A program made the position numbers and the translations under genes. Shown one piece after another: positions 25,113-36,726 of a stretch of DNA of 64,000 nt; positions within the stretch are counted from its first letter, which is position 1; the number at the start of each line of letters is the position of its first letter. Origin of the DNA: Alnus glutinosa (lineage: Eukaryota > Streptophyta > Magnoliopsida > Fagales > Betulaceae); contig NC_084899.1 of assembly GCF_958979055.1 (NCBI RefSeq), forward strand, positions 25,115,501 to 25,179,500, given 5' to 3'. The notes beneath the pieces were generated by a model. It saw only the letters and a program-made list of their open reading frames with translations. It had not been told where the DNA came from and did no database searches.

Positions 25113-25991
25113 ATGCCAAGAACTGCACAAGCCCTCCTTCAGTCAACCGATCTAATGAACGCAGCACATATTTTCAGGGAATCTATCAGACTTGTTCTTC
25201 TTCATTCAACCCATTTCCATTCAATATCCATCTTCCTTTTTTCACCTCTCCCTCTCTCTCTCTTCATCTCCCACTTCCTCGTTCATCGTTTTCCCCAAAT
25301 ACCTGCAGCCTCTATAATTAAATTCCCAGATTATTTACTTGGATACCCCCTGCCCAAACTACTCTCCAAAAGCATTGTTCACTTCATCATATGTTTTCCT
25401 TCATCCATCACCTTCTCTTTCCTTGGAAGAGCTGCCACTGTTCAAGCAGTCTCAGACAGTTACAAGGGAATAAACCTTGATGGAAGAAGGCTATTTATGA
25501 GAAGTGGGTCTGCTTGGATCAAGCTTCTCCATACAAGTTTTTGTGAGTTCATTATTCTATCCAGCCTATTTGTAGTTCTGGTCGCCAGTTTGGCAATAGC
25601 ACCAAAGATTCTATTTGCATGTGGTGTATGCTCCAAAATGTTGGGACTTTGGGGTGTCCTAGGATGTCTAGGAGTACCCTTTTGCGTGGCATTTGCACAT
25701 GTTATGGTTGTGGGGGACCTGGCAAGAGTTTTATCTGTATTGGAGGGAGGTTGTTCTGGGTTTGAATCATTATCGAAAGCCAGAAATCTCATAGAAGGAA
25801 GGCGACAAACAGCTCTGGTTATGGCTTTGTTGAGCAATATGTGTCTTAGACTAGTTGAGTGTTTGTTTGAGTTTAGGATGTGCAATGGAATCAGCCTATG
25901 GGAAGGACCTCTGTTGGTTTCCATGTATTCATCTGTGCTTGTTTTTGACACTATCATGAATGCTGTGTTTTATTATGCATGTAAACCTTAA
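25113..25991 (+). CDS. Multi-pass membrane protein of unknown function (plant-specific family)
   Basis: A single uninterrupted frame of 292 residues starts at the ATG at 25113. Hydrophobic segments lie at about residues 33-58, 88-106, 143-165, 172-202, 230-250 and 265-288, suggesting five to six membrane spans. A hydrophilic loop (about 108-135, AATVQAVSDSYKGINLDGRR) and RNLIEGRRQTAL near 227 look conserved in type. It resembles plant proteins often labelled 'polyadenylate-binding protein 1-B-binding protein' or simply 'transmembrane protein' (Arabidopsis relatives such as At1g31130), an attribution from memory of the YKG and GRR motifs. That label does not establish function. No enzyme motif or signal peptide is evident. 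Lack of introns over a long hydrophobic frame, plus an ordinary stop codon, supports a real gene rather than chance. Confidence 0.75.
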   Translation: MPRTAQALLQSTDLMNAAHIFRESIRLVLLHSTHFHSISIFLFSPLPLSLFISHFLVHRFPQIPAASIIKFPDYLLGYPLPKLLSKSIVHFIICFPSSITFSFLGRAATVQAVSDSYKGINLDGRRLFMRSGSAWIKLLHTSFCEFIILSSLFVVLVASLAIAPKILFACGVCSKMLGLWGVLGCLGVPFCVAFAHVMVVGDLARVLSVLEGGCSGFESLSKARNLIEGRRQTALVMALLSNMCLRLVECLFEFRMCNGISLWEGPLLVSMYSSVLVFDTIMNAVFYYACKP

Positions 25992-26772
25992 AGATTTCAG
26001 CATCTCAAAGATTTCCTGTGGTTGATTCTATGATGATTGTATGTATAAATTCATCTAGCAGAGTTTGATTCTCTGATGCGCATCCAAAAGAACATTGCAT
26101 AAAAGCTGAAACTTCCAAAAGAGCTTTAGTCTGTCAGAAACCCTGTTCTTGATACAGAAGTAAAAATCTACCAAATCATCCTATTTTAAAACGCCCATCA
26201 TATTTATGAAAATTGCTTCAACCTAAAAGAGTATTTACCAAGTCCAAAAACGTTTCATCTTTGGCAACTGAGAGATCCACCAATCAGATTCATACTTGTA
26301 TACATACTAAATCAAAATGCAACCAACAGGGAGAAGCAGCAGAGTATGGAAATCTGAAAACTAATAGATGGGCTATATGCAAAAGTTCAAATGAAGTGCA
26401 GAGCTGGTCCAATAATATTGATTCTCCTGTGTTACTAGTATAATGTGTTCTCCCGAGAAGCCCACCATACAATCAGTTTACATTGGCTTAATTATTTGAT
26501 CGCCCTGAGTTCTTAGAACTTGGGGATGGATGTAGCTATATATAGAAACTAATAATAATTTAAGGAGATAAATGAAAGAGAGAAAGACACAGAGATTAAG
26601 GCGGTTCGGCCTATGACCTATATCCATACGTTAAAGCTTAATAGGTTACTTATTTCCTTAATATTTGATTCGAGTACAATGCTATTTATAGAGCTTTATA
26701 GAGATTTGAATAATTTCAAAAACAAACTAAATCCCTTAATTTAGGATAATCAAATCATAAGAACAGTAGAAT

Positions 26773-27135
26773 TAAGGGAATGTTTGAGCTTGTGATTTCA
26801 AAATGTTTGATTTAAAAGTTGCGATTTAAAAATGCAATTAAACATTAGATAAAATCACAATTTATTTTTAAAAAAATGACTTCCAAACAATAATTTTTTT
26901 TGCAATTTGATTAAAAATCCCACATTTGGTTTGTGAAATCGCAGTGCCAAACACAATTTAAGGGTCCGTTTAGATTTGCGATTTCAAAACGTAAAATCTA
27001 AAAATAGCGATTTTTAAAAATGCAAGTAAACGTTTTGTAAAATCGTAGTTTGGTCTTTAAAATAATGTGTTTTTCAAAACGCATCTCTTTGCCTACGAAT
27101 TGAAAATGCATACATTTTCAAATCTCAATTTTTTT
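26773..27135. mobile_element. Two adjacent MITE copies, AAATCGCAA-type family
   Basis: About 26773-26960 and 26961-27135 each alternate GCGATTT, AAAATCGCA and AAAACGC blocks. The second begins GGGTCCGTTTAGATTTGCG. The right part of the first (GAAATCGCAGTGCCAAACAC) mirrors its start. Related stretches occur at 2095-2255, 53467-53790 and 56838-57063. Confidence 0.5.
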
Positions 27136-28016
27136 AAAAATGCACTATCAAAAAAAAAGTAGTGATAATAGTAAAATTATAATATTATATTAATGATAAT
27201 ATTGATGAATTAATTAATTAATTATGGGCTAGTTATGTGGCTGGAGAAGTTCTATCATATCCTCTTATGGCTCGCCCCTACTCAGTTGATTTCTTTAAGA
27301 ATAGAAATAGTGATTGGAAGCATGAAGAAATGTTCATAAAAATGCTACTTGTCAAATATTTAGTTAGCCTAAAACCATTTTAAATATTAAAATATGATTC
27401 TTTCAAACTAATTTTTATTAACCCTTGTTAGTACAAATTTTGAACAACTATTGTTAGCTCTAACAATTTTAACCACCCTAAAACTATTTAAAATATTAAA
27501 TTTTGGTTATTGAGAATATAATATTATTGTTTTTAAGTGCACTATATAACAATTTCTTTTTAGTGTTGTTGTTTTTATTATTGTCATTCAAATATTTAGC
27601 CTTTAAAAGGTTCTTTAAGCTTTTAACTTAACTATTAATCTTCATTCCCGCCCTATTTTCAAGAGAAATGTTAGAGCTCCTTCTAATATTTTTTTGGTGT
27701 CCTTTTAGATGATGTGGATTACATTTCGTAGATCACATTTTGAGATTTTTTTTTTTTCGTAGATCACATTTTGAGATTTTTTTATTTATTAAATCTATAT
27801 CATTCAAAATGACATTAAAAAAAACTAAAAAGAGCTAAAGTATTTATCACTTTTCAATGACTTTGGTCAGAAACAATTTTTACCCATATTCAAAGCTTAT
27901 CCTATACATCTATGGCAAATAAATTACTCTATTTAATCTATTTGTTTTCACGATTCACTAGTTTCAATTTTCAAGCTAATATGTCATCTATAGTTTTCTT
28001 TTTCTTCTTTTTAATT

Positions 28017-28819
28017 TTTTTTTTTTTTTTTTTAAGGAAAGATAAATCTTTCATTGATCAAAATAAGGATACAGACCAAACCATCATATAGGTGTACACA
28101 AGACACCCCAAAACAGGGGAATACCCCACCTGAGCCAAAATACTCAGATCAATACAGACAGCACTGCTACAAATAAAAGCCTAATCAAACAGAATGATGC
28201 ATCTACGGTGACATAAACATTTGCTTTAATAAGGAGTCAGTCACACATTCTGGCCCGAAAGCAATGACTAAGTTGATCAGCACAGAGCAAACTACCAAAA
28301 TAACACACCAACAACCAACCCCACCGGATCAACGCCGAGGGGATAAACAACTCCACCATCAGCTCAAAAGGCTAAGGGGAAATAACAACAGGACAAACAA
28401 AAAATAAAAACAACTACAAATGCAAAAGCCGAACCATTTTTCCCACTTCTCACAACTACAAAAACGGTTTGATGCACGTTCTGGGACTCCAAGAAAATCG
28501 CTCCCAATGATTCCTAAGACGTTCCAAGAAAATCGCCCCTAATCAGCACCCAAAAAATTTGCCCACAATCAAGCAAGTGCGGTCCGGAATTAGTGCCGCA
28601 CGTCGCCCTTGTTGCGAAAAAACCGGTGGAAACAAAAGCGCTGAAACCACCGATCCCTTTTCCCCTAAACCGCTTCGGATGCCGACGACACCCAAAGAGA
28701 AAAAGAGACTTATTCACAAAACAAAAACCTACCACATCCTACTGGGGAGGAGGGGCCTCCCTTATCACACTCAAAAAAGACCTTTGCTAACGGAGGAAAA
28801 AACAGAGGAAAAACGAGAG
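28017..28819 (-). mobile_element. LINE-derived insertion without reverse transcriptase
   Basis: The 803-bp segment is flanked by the 12-bp direct repeat TTCTTTTTAATT (28005-28016 and 28820-28831). Its left edge is a T run, i.e. a poly-A tail of a minus-strand element, preceded in element sense by GATCAATGAAAGATTTATC, a typical plant LINE 3' end. The right (5') part is GC-richer. No reverse transcriptase motif was found, so it is non-autonomous or internally deleted. Confidence 0.6.
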
Positions 28820-29299
28820 TTCTTTTTAATTCTTAGTGCAACATGAAGTGACAAAATAACATTATCACTTGTCACAATTTTAACTCTACTAAGATGCCCA
28901 TTGTCAATATCTTTAAAAAAATAAAAAAAAAAATAAAAATAAGAGATGCCCATTGTCAAGATTTTAAGAACCCTATATATTTCTTTTCCCAATGTTTATG
29001 CTGTTCTATTATTATATATAATACATTGCTTATTTGCGTTAGAGAATGTTAGACATCTAAATACTTTTTTTTTTAAAATTTGATTTTAATATGATATGTC
29101 ACAATTTCATGAGATCTATTATTTTAAAAAGTGCGTCATAATTTCATAGAATTGTGACACATCGTGTTGAAATCAAATTATGAAAAAAAGTGTTACGATG
29201 TGTAGTATTTTTTTTAAAAAAAAAGAGAGAGAAAGAAATAAATATATATATATAAAAGAAGTGTCTAACATTTGTTCTCAAATCAAACGTTCAACCCCT

Positions 29300-29449
29300 C
29301 TGTTGACACGAGAGGTAGTCTCTCGACTCTCTCTCCTCTTCTCTTCTACAAAAACCACATAAACCTCTCTGCAAATCACGCACAACCCTCGCCTCACTGC
29401 AGGAACGAAATTTCAGGTAAACACTTTCTCCCCCTTTCCTTTCCTCTCG

Positions 29450-29483
<34 letters not shown>

Positions 29484-29660
29484 CCCCCCTCTGGCCCTCT
29501 CTGTCACGTTATCTCTCACACTCTTTTTTTTTTGTCTCTCATTAGACGCTCTCTCTCTCCCTCCCTCTTTTTCTCATTCAGCTTCCTTTCTCTGTCGTTG
29601 CAGACCCAAATCCAGGAAGCTCGTCCTTCTCTCTCCATCTCGTTAGTGTGTATGAGGTTC
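29300..29660 (+). promoter_or_regulatory. Pyrimidine-rich putative transcription start and leader of UCH37
   Basis: A dense CT-rich tract with a (CT)n run near 29452-29477 resembles plant 5' leaders. Possible 5' splice sites follow (for example GGTAAAC near 29416). The first coding exon of UCH37 has an acceptor at 32231, before its ATG at 32249, so a leader exon must lie upstream; this block is the best candidate. Not proven. Confidence 0.35.
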
Positions 29661-31232
29661 TCTCCAAAGTTGTGATTCTTCTTTTTATCTTTCTGTAATT
29701 CCGAAATTGGTGAATAATTTAAGGTTTAAGCTTCCTGATGATTTTCCCGTTTGACGTTTTTAGGATATTAGGTTTATTTCGGAAATTCGAGTAGAAAATT
29801 GGGGATTTCTTGCATGTTTCGGTTTTTCCCCTTCACCGAACCCATTGCGGTTATTTTAATCTTTTGGTGTTGTAGATTAGGGGTTCTTGTAGCTAATTGA
29901 AGAATGGGGCTAGATGCTTTGTAAATTTTGGATTTTGCTTAAAAACTGAAAACCCTCCTTGCACTCAACGAAATTTTGCTGCAAGATTAAGGGTGTGTGT
30001 GTGGTAACCGTGTAGCTTTGGGATAAAATTTGTGAATGGATATGAATGGGGATGAATATAGGCTAGTTCAGTGAGTGTAGTAGAGACCACCGTCATAGAC
30101 TCATAAGGCTTATTAAAGTCATGGATAATGATCTCTGCTAAGCACTGTAGAAACTGTCATGTTCCACAGAATTTCCGTCAAGTTGAGGAGCCACCGAAAT
30201 GGTAGGATTTTGATTTTGTTTCAAAATTTAGCATGTTTTTAAAGTTGTTTGTATGTGAATATTTAGGCTTTATTGTGGTCGCTCTAGTGACCGACACATT
30301 AATTTGGCTGGCTGACGAGGACGCCTGGACCTATTGTTGTCTGGGTTAGAGTAGTGTGGCCGGGGATAATTTGTACAGCTTTTGGACAGTCACTGTATAG
30401 TAGGGACCAAGGATTGGGTTGGCGACGACCTCCCTTGAGCAGAATTGTTTCCCTTTATATTGTGCCCTTGGAATTTTGTGTAGTAGGACATACAATGTAT
30501 TTTGGGTCACTGGCCTTTGTAGACAACTATATTTATATCAAATATAAATATGAAGTTTAAATTTCCTGCTGCACTTTGATTGCCCTGGGTTTTGTGTGAT
30601 TGATATTTTATATCTTGATCATCTATGCCTAACACTGCGCTCCCCATACTTTCCCTAAAATGGGGGCGTGAGAAGTTCAATCGCTCGCAACCTCCATTCC
30701 CGCTTATTCTCTGCATTGGAAGCAACTCTTCCCGATTGTGCTACCCACGGGTAACATTATAGTACTCTTCACCTTCTCCGACAATTTCTCAAATTTGATT
30801 TTCCTTTTACCTCTCTGATTTCCCAGCTCCTGTAACTCTATCGCCAATTTTTTTTATTACTCCCAAAAGCGCTCATATTTTCTCTTTTGTAGTTAGGGTT
30901 TTCCCATGCTGCAAAATTAACGTTAATGGGTAGTGTTAAAATTATAACTTTGAGCATAGACAACCTTTGCTCAGTAAATATATTTTTAAGCTTCACTTCT
31001 TTTCCTCTGAGGAATGTTCCACAATTTTTCTCTCTCTCTCTCTCTCTTAAATGTGTGATAGGTGTTAAAGCGTTTTTGTTCGCAAGGCTAATTGAAAATG
31101 CATGATTAATTTCCATTGATTTTTTATCCTTGAAGTTGCATGAAATGGTGGAAGATACATGATACTTTTTTTAGTTCTACATAGAAAAATCTTTTATATA
31201 TGATATGAAAAGAAGAGGAACCGAGAGCTTAG

Positions 31233-31504
31233 TGTTATAATATAAATTAAATGATTAAATTCATCCATTCCTATCAACTTAAGCTTTAAATGATGATTTA
31301 ACATGGTAACAGAGTAAAGGTCCTAAGTTCGAACCCTGCCCTCATCATTCACCTCTCCAATCCAATTAAATATTTCACGTATTGGGCATTACCTATTAAA
31401 GAGGAATTTGAGCTCACACGTAAGGGGAGTGTTAGAATATATTAAATGATTAAATTCATCTTTTCATATCAGCTTAAGCTTTTAAGATAAGTGATGATTT
31501 AACA
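31233..31504 (+). mobile_element. Miniature LTR element (SMART-like), 272 bp
   Basis: Two direct repeats, 31233-31303 (71 bp) and 31430-31504 (75 bp), both begin TGTTA and end TAACA. A primer-binding-like site TGGTAACAGAG directly follows the left repeat (compare TGGTATCAGAG for initiator tRNA-Met). A purine tract AAGGGGAG directly precedes the right one. The whole is flanked by the 5-bp direct repeat CTTAG (31228-31232 and 31505-31509). These are hallmarks of an LTR retrotransposon reduced to essentials. The internal part is only 126 bp and non-coding. Confidence 0.85.
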
Positions 31505-32016
31505 CTTAGATCTCTTAATGTAGCAAAAAGACATCACCTTACTTGTTTTTTGATGCAAAGATAGGTAGAAGAGGAAGGTTTGCTAGTGAAACCAAGATAG
31601 CATAGATAGAATTGTAGTTGGAAATCAAAATTATGAATTTTAGGGTTCAAGAGACCCCAAAAAGACTCAAGTTTGAAACCCATGTTATTAGATGGCAGAA
31701 GGCTGCATAGAGGGCCCCTTAAAAGGCTATCTGCGCTAACCCTACAATCCTAGCTCTTGATCACAATTGCATCAGATCTTAGCCTTCTAAGTTCGCTAAA
31801 ATTGACATGATAATCACATTACCTTTCACTCTTTATTTCTGATATATCTGGATGAGGATAATTGGGGTTTTGCTTTGCTATCTTTCTAGGAGGTGGATCT
31901 ATGTAATTTTAAGTCTTACATGTGCTATTTTAACTTTTTATTTTCTTATGTGAATCTCCTGTATACCTTTTGTGCACCAATGTTACATTACTTCTTCGAT
32001 TTTCTTTTTTCTTTTT

Positions 32017-32110
32017 TTCTTTTTTTTTTTAATTGTAAGTAAATTGATTTTATTAGAAAACACAAATGGGCGCAACCCAAATATACAGAGAGTATACAAG
32101 AGAGACACCC
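32017..32110 (-). mobile_element. LINE 3'-end fragment
   Basis: After a T run, the inverted sequence contains TTTGGGTTGCGCCCATTTGTG and ends AATAAAATCAATTTACTTACA before the tail, a pattern I know from plant LINE 3' ends. It lies just upstream of the first UCH37 coding exon. Right boundary uncertain. Confidence 0.4.
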
Positions 32111-32248
32111 GCGTAGGGGGAGGAGAAAGAAAATTCTTAGTTTTTATTGAATAAGTTTATTATTTATCATAAATAAATTGATTTACTTAAGATTATTTTA
32201 ATGGTTTATGTTCTCCATTTTGTTGTTGCAGCTTATATAGTTCCAGTC

Positions 32249-35200
32249 ATGTCTTGGTGTACAATTGAGTCTGATCCTGGTATGCTTTTGAATAGTGCAT
32301 TCCTTTTTCCTTCATTTTTAGAGATTTTGTATGAAATTTGTTTTTTATAAGATTCTTTTTCAAATGAAATTAGATAGTATATGTAATCAAAATAAGCTTA
32401 ATTGTGCCAATCTAAATGTCTATGATAAATAGCTCCAACCCATTCTTGCTTTATTTTTTCCATTTATAGACTGCATAATGTCATGCTACATATTCCCTTC
32501 AGAATAATTTGATGATTTCTTTTTTCCTTTAATACTCAAGCCGCGTCACTTTGGACTTTATAATTGTCAGGGCTTTTCTTGTTGCATGGATGGATGTCCA
32601 AATATTTATGTCATATACTTGCCGCAAATTGAGTTTGTGCATGGTTAAGTAAATCTGGCATTCTCTTTCCTTCATTTTAAGAGAGTACATGAAATTTTGC
32701 TTTTAAAACTGTTCAATTGAAATAAACTAGGTTGCAGAATAAGCTTAGTCTTGCTGGTTGAAAAGTCTATGATAAATAACTCCAATCTATTCTTGTTTTA
32801 TTTCTTCATTTATAGGCTGGATAATGTCATGCTGCATTTTCCCTTTAGAATTATTTGATGATTTCTGTTTCCTTTAATACTGAAGCCATGTCTACTTTGG
32901 TCTCTGTGTTTGATGGACATCAGGGTTTTGCTTGTTGCTTGGATGGAGATCCAAACATTTTGTGTTATATAGTTGCTGTCAAATTGAATTTGTGCATGGT
33001 TAAGAAGCCTCAACACATTCATTTTGGATGGGATATCTTTCATAAATAACTTCAAATCCATTATTGTTTTATTTTCATCATTTATAGACTGCAAAATGTC
33101 ATGTCACATATTCCCAAACCTTAAAGACATGCATTATTTTGGATGGGATATCTATTGTAAATAATTTCAGTTCATTGTTGTTTTATTCTCTTCATCGCAT
33201 ATTGTCATGCCACATATTCCCTTTAGAATAATTTGATGATTTCCTTTTCTGTTAATGCTCAAACCATGTCTACTCTGGGCTCTAGATTTGAAGGATCTCT
33301 AGGATTTCCTTCAATGCTCAAGCCATCTTTTATTTTCTTGTTTCTTTTTCCTTTTATGGCCAGTACTTCTATAGTTTAACATGAAAAGGAGTTATTGCTG
33401 ATGTGGCATGTTAACCTCACTAGGATTTGATTTATTAAAAACATAGGGACCAATTGACTCTCAACTTAAAGGTCAAGGGTGATATTTGTAACACCACCCC
33501 CCCCCCCCCCCGCGCCCCCCTTCTTTTTTGGAATGGGAACCTTGTTTTGAAGATCCTTTTCATTTATTCCAGGTGTTTTTACGGAACTTATACAGCAGAT
33601 GCAAGTAAAAGGCTTGCAGGTAAATGTTTTCGATTTATGACATTTTTTGTTATAGCTCAACTGTGTAGTGGTATTAAAAGTGGCTAGTCTCCTGGCAAGC
33701 TCATCTCACTGGGTGTCCAAATTGATTTGCAACCTACTACCTGTTTTTGAGTAATATTTCATTGTAGCTCCATGAAGAACGAAAATTTGGAGAGGCTGTA
33801 TGTGCCCGAAGAAGTTTATATAACCTAGCAGTATGCTAGTGAAATTTGTTTTAATAAAATGAAAAAGTTGGCCTTGGGGGTGAGATGTTTGATGGAGTTT
33901 AAAAGATTTTTCCAGGCAATAGATTCAAGATTTTGTGGAGAGTTTAGTGTCCGAAAGTAGTTAACCCCCATGGATGAGTTCTGGAGGTAGTTCAGTACTG
34001 CTAAATGTGGCCTTTCTCCTATGTTTTTTAATGATAATTACGCGTTTTCATGAGGGATTCAATTTTCTGTGAACCTTTCGTGGAGTTTCTATTGTGTTCT
34101 ACCTGTTCTTTCATGGTGAAAAGTGCTGTTTACTTAGGTTAAGGGAATTTTACAAGAGTAGGGACTAGATTATGAGAGCTTGCTTTTTGTATGAGGCGTC
34201 CACCAGGCCAAACCAAATGGTCAAAATAAATCTGGGCTGTTCCCACTTAGGCACCTTCTCAGTGAGGCCCTTTCTATTAGGAATTGGACTTTTTGCCGTA
34301 TAGGGTATCATCTATTCTGTAGGAACGTGTGTATGGATATCCTTTTGCTTCATTGCCCTTTCATGGAAGCTTGCTCCACTCAGAATTTTTTAGCTGCTCC
34401 AGTAATCAGTAAGGGGGATGGTCATTGTCTTGGATAATCAAGGTCTGGAGTAAGAAAGGAAAGGTATGGACATTAATCCAGTCTGCATCTTGGTGGTTCT
34501 TTTGTAAAGGAAAGGTAAGAGAAAATTTGGAAGGGCATTAGCAACCACATTTGGATCTAAAAAATTTGGGGTTCCAAATGATTAGCTCATTTTGTAAATT
34601 GGAGAGAACTTCAAGAATCCTCAGAATTTTGAGGGGTTGGAGGGCTGTATTCTCACTTCAGATTCTGACTAAAGAGCATTTCAAAAATCGCACTTTGAAG
34701 TTGGTTATCCACTGGCACTGCCACCATCTCTATTTTACTACCATAACAACACAATTCCTTATCACTGTCGCACCACCATCGTTGTTTCCTTTCATATTAA
34801 ACCATCCTTTTAGTTTTTCTTTTTTGACGTTTTTCTCTAGATATGCGTGTCTTGAGCCTTTAATAATACTGACACCACTGCATATCGTTGAAGTTGATAC
34901 CATTACCACCACCCACCAGTCAGTTGAACTTTATATTCTCATTCAAACAGTATAATTTAAATGAAGGGATTTTTATGTTTCATTGTTCTTTCTAATTTCT
35001 CAAGGAAATCCCAGATGCTTAATTTAAGCATGCCCTAAAAGCAGTGTTCACCTTGGCCCCACTTAGAAGCCTTTCTATCCTGCAGCACCATTTCTTTCAG
35101 TTATCCAGGACCATGGGTTTAACTGTTTTTTTTCACATTCATTATAGGTTTCTGAGCTCTTTATATGCCTCTGAGTTTTCTTCTCCTAGATGCACAGCTT

Positions 35201-36726
35201 GTACATCTTGTCAATGCAATTTTTTTGCTTTATCCATCAACTAGGTATTGGCACACACAATAAAGTGGTACACATGGGTAGATGAGTAAGGACCAGAGGT
35301 GAAAGAAATAAAGATAAAGAAATAATTGTAAAATTACTGTTTTGTCATTTCTTATTATTTATCTTTGTAAATAACTAATAAACAAATTGATGGGGATTCA
35401 TGTATTTACGATGTATTAGATCAAGGAGTTGGAAGCATTAGATTAACTTAGTTTGAATGCCAATTGCATATTTCAATGAGGCTAATTATTTATTTTAGAA
35501 TCCATTTTTATTAACTGTTAATGTGCTATTTCTTATATTTTCACCCCGTATATTTTTTTACTTGTTAGCCGTATTGTTGTATTCAATTTGCATGCCTTAA
35601 TCTGTCTTCTCAGGTGGAGGAGTTGTATTCGTTGGACCTTGATTCTCTTAACAATCTTAGGTTCTACCGCCTCATTTCCCTTTTATTTTTTATTGCTTTG
35701 CAGACACACATGTTAGCTGTAATATTTATGTCTAAAGTCATTGCTCTTTCTTTTTGGTGTGTTTCAGGCCTGTATATGGGTTGATTTTTCTTTTCAAATG
35801 GCGTCCAGGGGAAAAGGATGACCGTGTTGTAATCAAAGATCCAAACCCTAACTTGTTTTTTGCAAGCCAGGTCAGTTTCCCTGGGATTCAGTCTTGTCCA
35901 TAATTATTTGCAAGCTTTCCTTATCTTAATCTCTGTTGATCACTCATAGGTTATCAATAATGCTTGTGCAACACAAGCAATCTTGTCTATCCTCATGAAC
36001 TGTCCAGATATTGACATTGGCCCAGAGTTGTCGAAATTGAAAGAATTCACCAAGAACTTTCCACCTGAACTCAAAGGTTTGGCTATCAATAATAGTGAAG
36101 CTATACGCACGGCTCATAATAGTTTTGCAAGGCCTGAACCTTTTGTCCAAGAGGAGCAGAAGGCTGCAGGCAAGGATGATGACGTGTACCATTTTATTAG
36201 CTATTTACCTGTTGATGGAATACTATATGAGCTTGACGGATTAAAGGAAGGACCCATCAGCCTTGGTCAGTACTCTGGTGGCCAAGGTGACATGGATTGG
36301 CTGTCGATGGTGCAACCAGTGATTCAGGAACGCATTGAAAGGTATAGCCAGAGTGAGATAAGATTCAATCTCATGGCAGTCATCAAGAACAGGAAAGAGA
36401 TGTATACTGCAGAACTCAAGGAGCTCCAGAAGAGGAGGGAGCGGATCTTGCAGCAACTGGCTGCCTTACAGCCAGAGAGGCCGGTTGGCAATGGTAATGT
36501 TGAAGTGCTGAACAAATCTCTTTCAGAAGTGAATGCTGGAATAGAAGCTGCTACTGAGAAGATTTTAGTGGAGGAGGAAAAGTTCAAGAAATGGAGAACA
36601 GAAAATATCCGCAGGAAACACAATTACATACCATTTTTGTTCAACTTCCTCAAGATTCTTGCTGAAAAGAAGCAGTTAAAGCCCCTTATTGAGAAGGCAA
36701 AGCAGAAAACAAATAGCTCTAGGTGA
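32249..36726 (+). CDS. UCH2: Ubiquitin carboxyl-terminal hydrolase, UCH37/UCHL5 type
   Basis: Five coding exons, 32249-32279, 33573-33619, 35614-35660, 35768-35870 and 35950-36726, give 334 residues, the usual length for plant UCH1/UCH2. The start ([11 protein letters not shown]) matches the family N-terminus and follows an acceptor at 32231, so the 5' UTR is spliced. Catalytic residues are visible: oxyanion Gln76, nucleophile Cys82 in NNACATQ, His157 in [10 protein letters not shown] and Asp172 in [10 protein letters not shown]. The last third is a charged coiled region ending in the ULD-like tail ([20 protein letters not shown]), which in this family contacts RPN13 at the proteasome. It should therefore trim ubiquitin chains at the 26S proteasome lid. 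Intron 1 contains an array of diverged direct repeats and a C-rich tract. Confidence 0.95.
32419..33290 (+). repeat. Diverged tandem repeat array in UCH37 intron 1
   Basis: A block of about 85-140 bp recurs four times, starting near 32419, 32766, 33036 and 33149. Each begins like TCTATGATAAATAACTCC, continues TTGTTTTATT and CATTTATAGACTGC, and includes AATGTCATGC and, in three of four copies, AATTTGATGATTTC. Spacing shrinks from about 347 to 270 to 113 bp. Confidence 0.7.
33496..33520. repeat. C-rich homopolymer tract
   Basis: An almost pure C run broken by GCG, about 50 bases before UCH37 exon 2. Sequencing length there is likely unreliable. Confidence 0.75.
34200..34700 (+). pseudogene. 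Possible decayed LINE C-terminal (zf-RVT) region
   Basis: Within UCH37 intron 2 one frame reads [11 protein letters not shown] near 34330, resembling the ESVDHLLLHCPF block of plant LINE zf-RVT domains. Surrounding frames are broken by stops. A weak assignment. Confidence 0.25.

Larger units (their letters stand above)
25992..32248. other. Repeat-rich spacer and UCH37 upstream/5' UTR region
   Basis: No complete gene is visible besides flanking UTRs. The left half carries MITE copies (26773-27135) and a LINE-derived insertion (28017-28819). A pyrimidine-rich block at 29300-29660 looks like a transcription start and leader. The right half, probably a 5' UTR intron of UCH37, contains the 272-bp miniature LTR element (31233-31504) and a LINE 3' end (about 32017-32110). 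Confidence 0.55.

Noticed and set aside
25460-25957. 165-codon minus-strand ORF
   Set aside because: Antisense shadow of the membrane-protein gene.
29272-29646. 124-codon Ser/Leu-rich ORF
   Set aside because: Translation of a CT-rich leader, not a protein gene.
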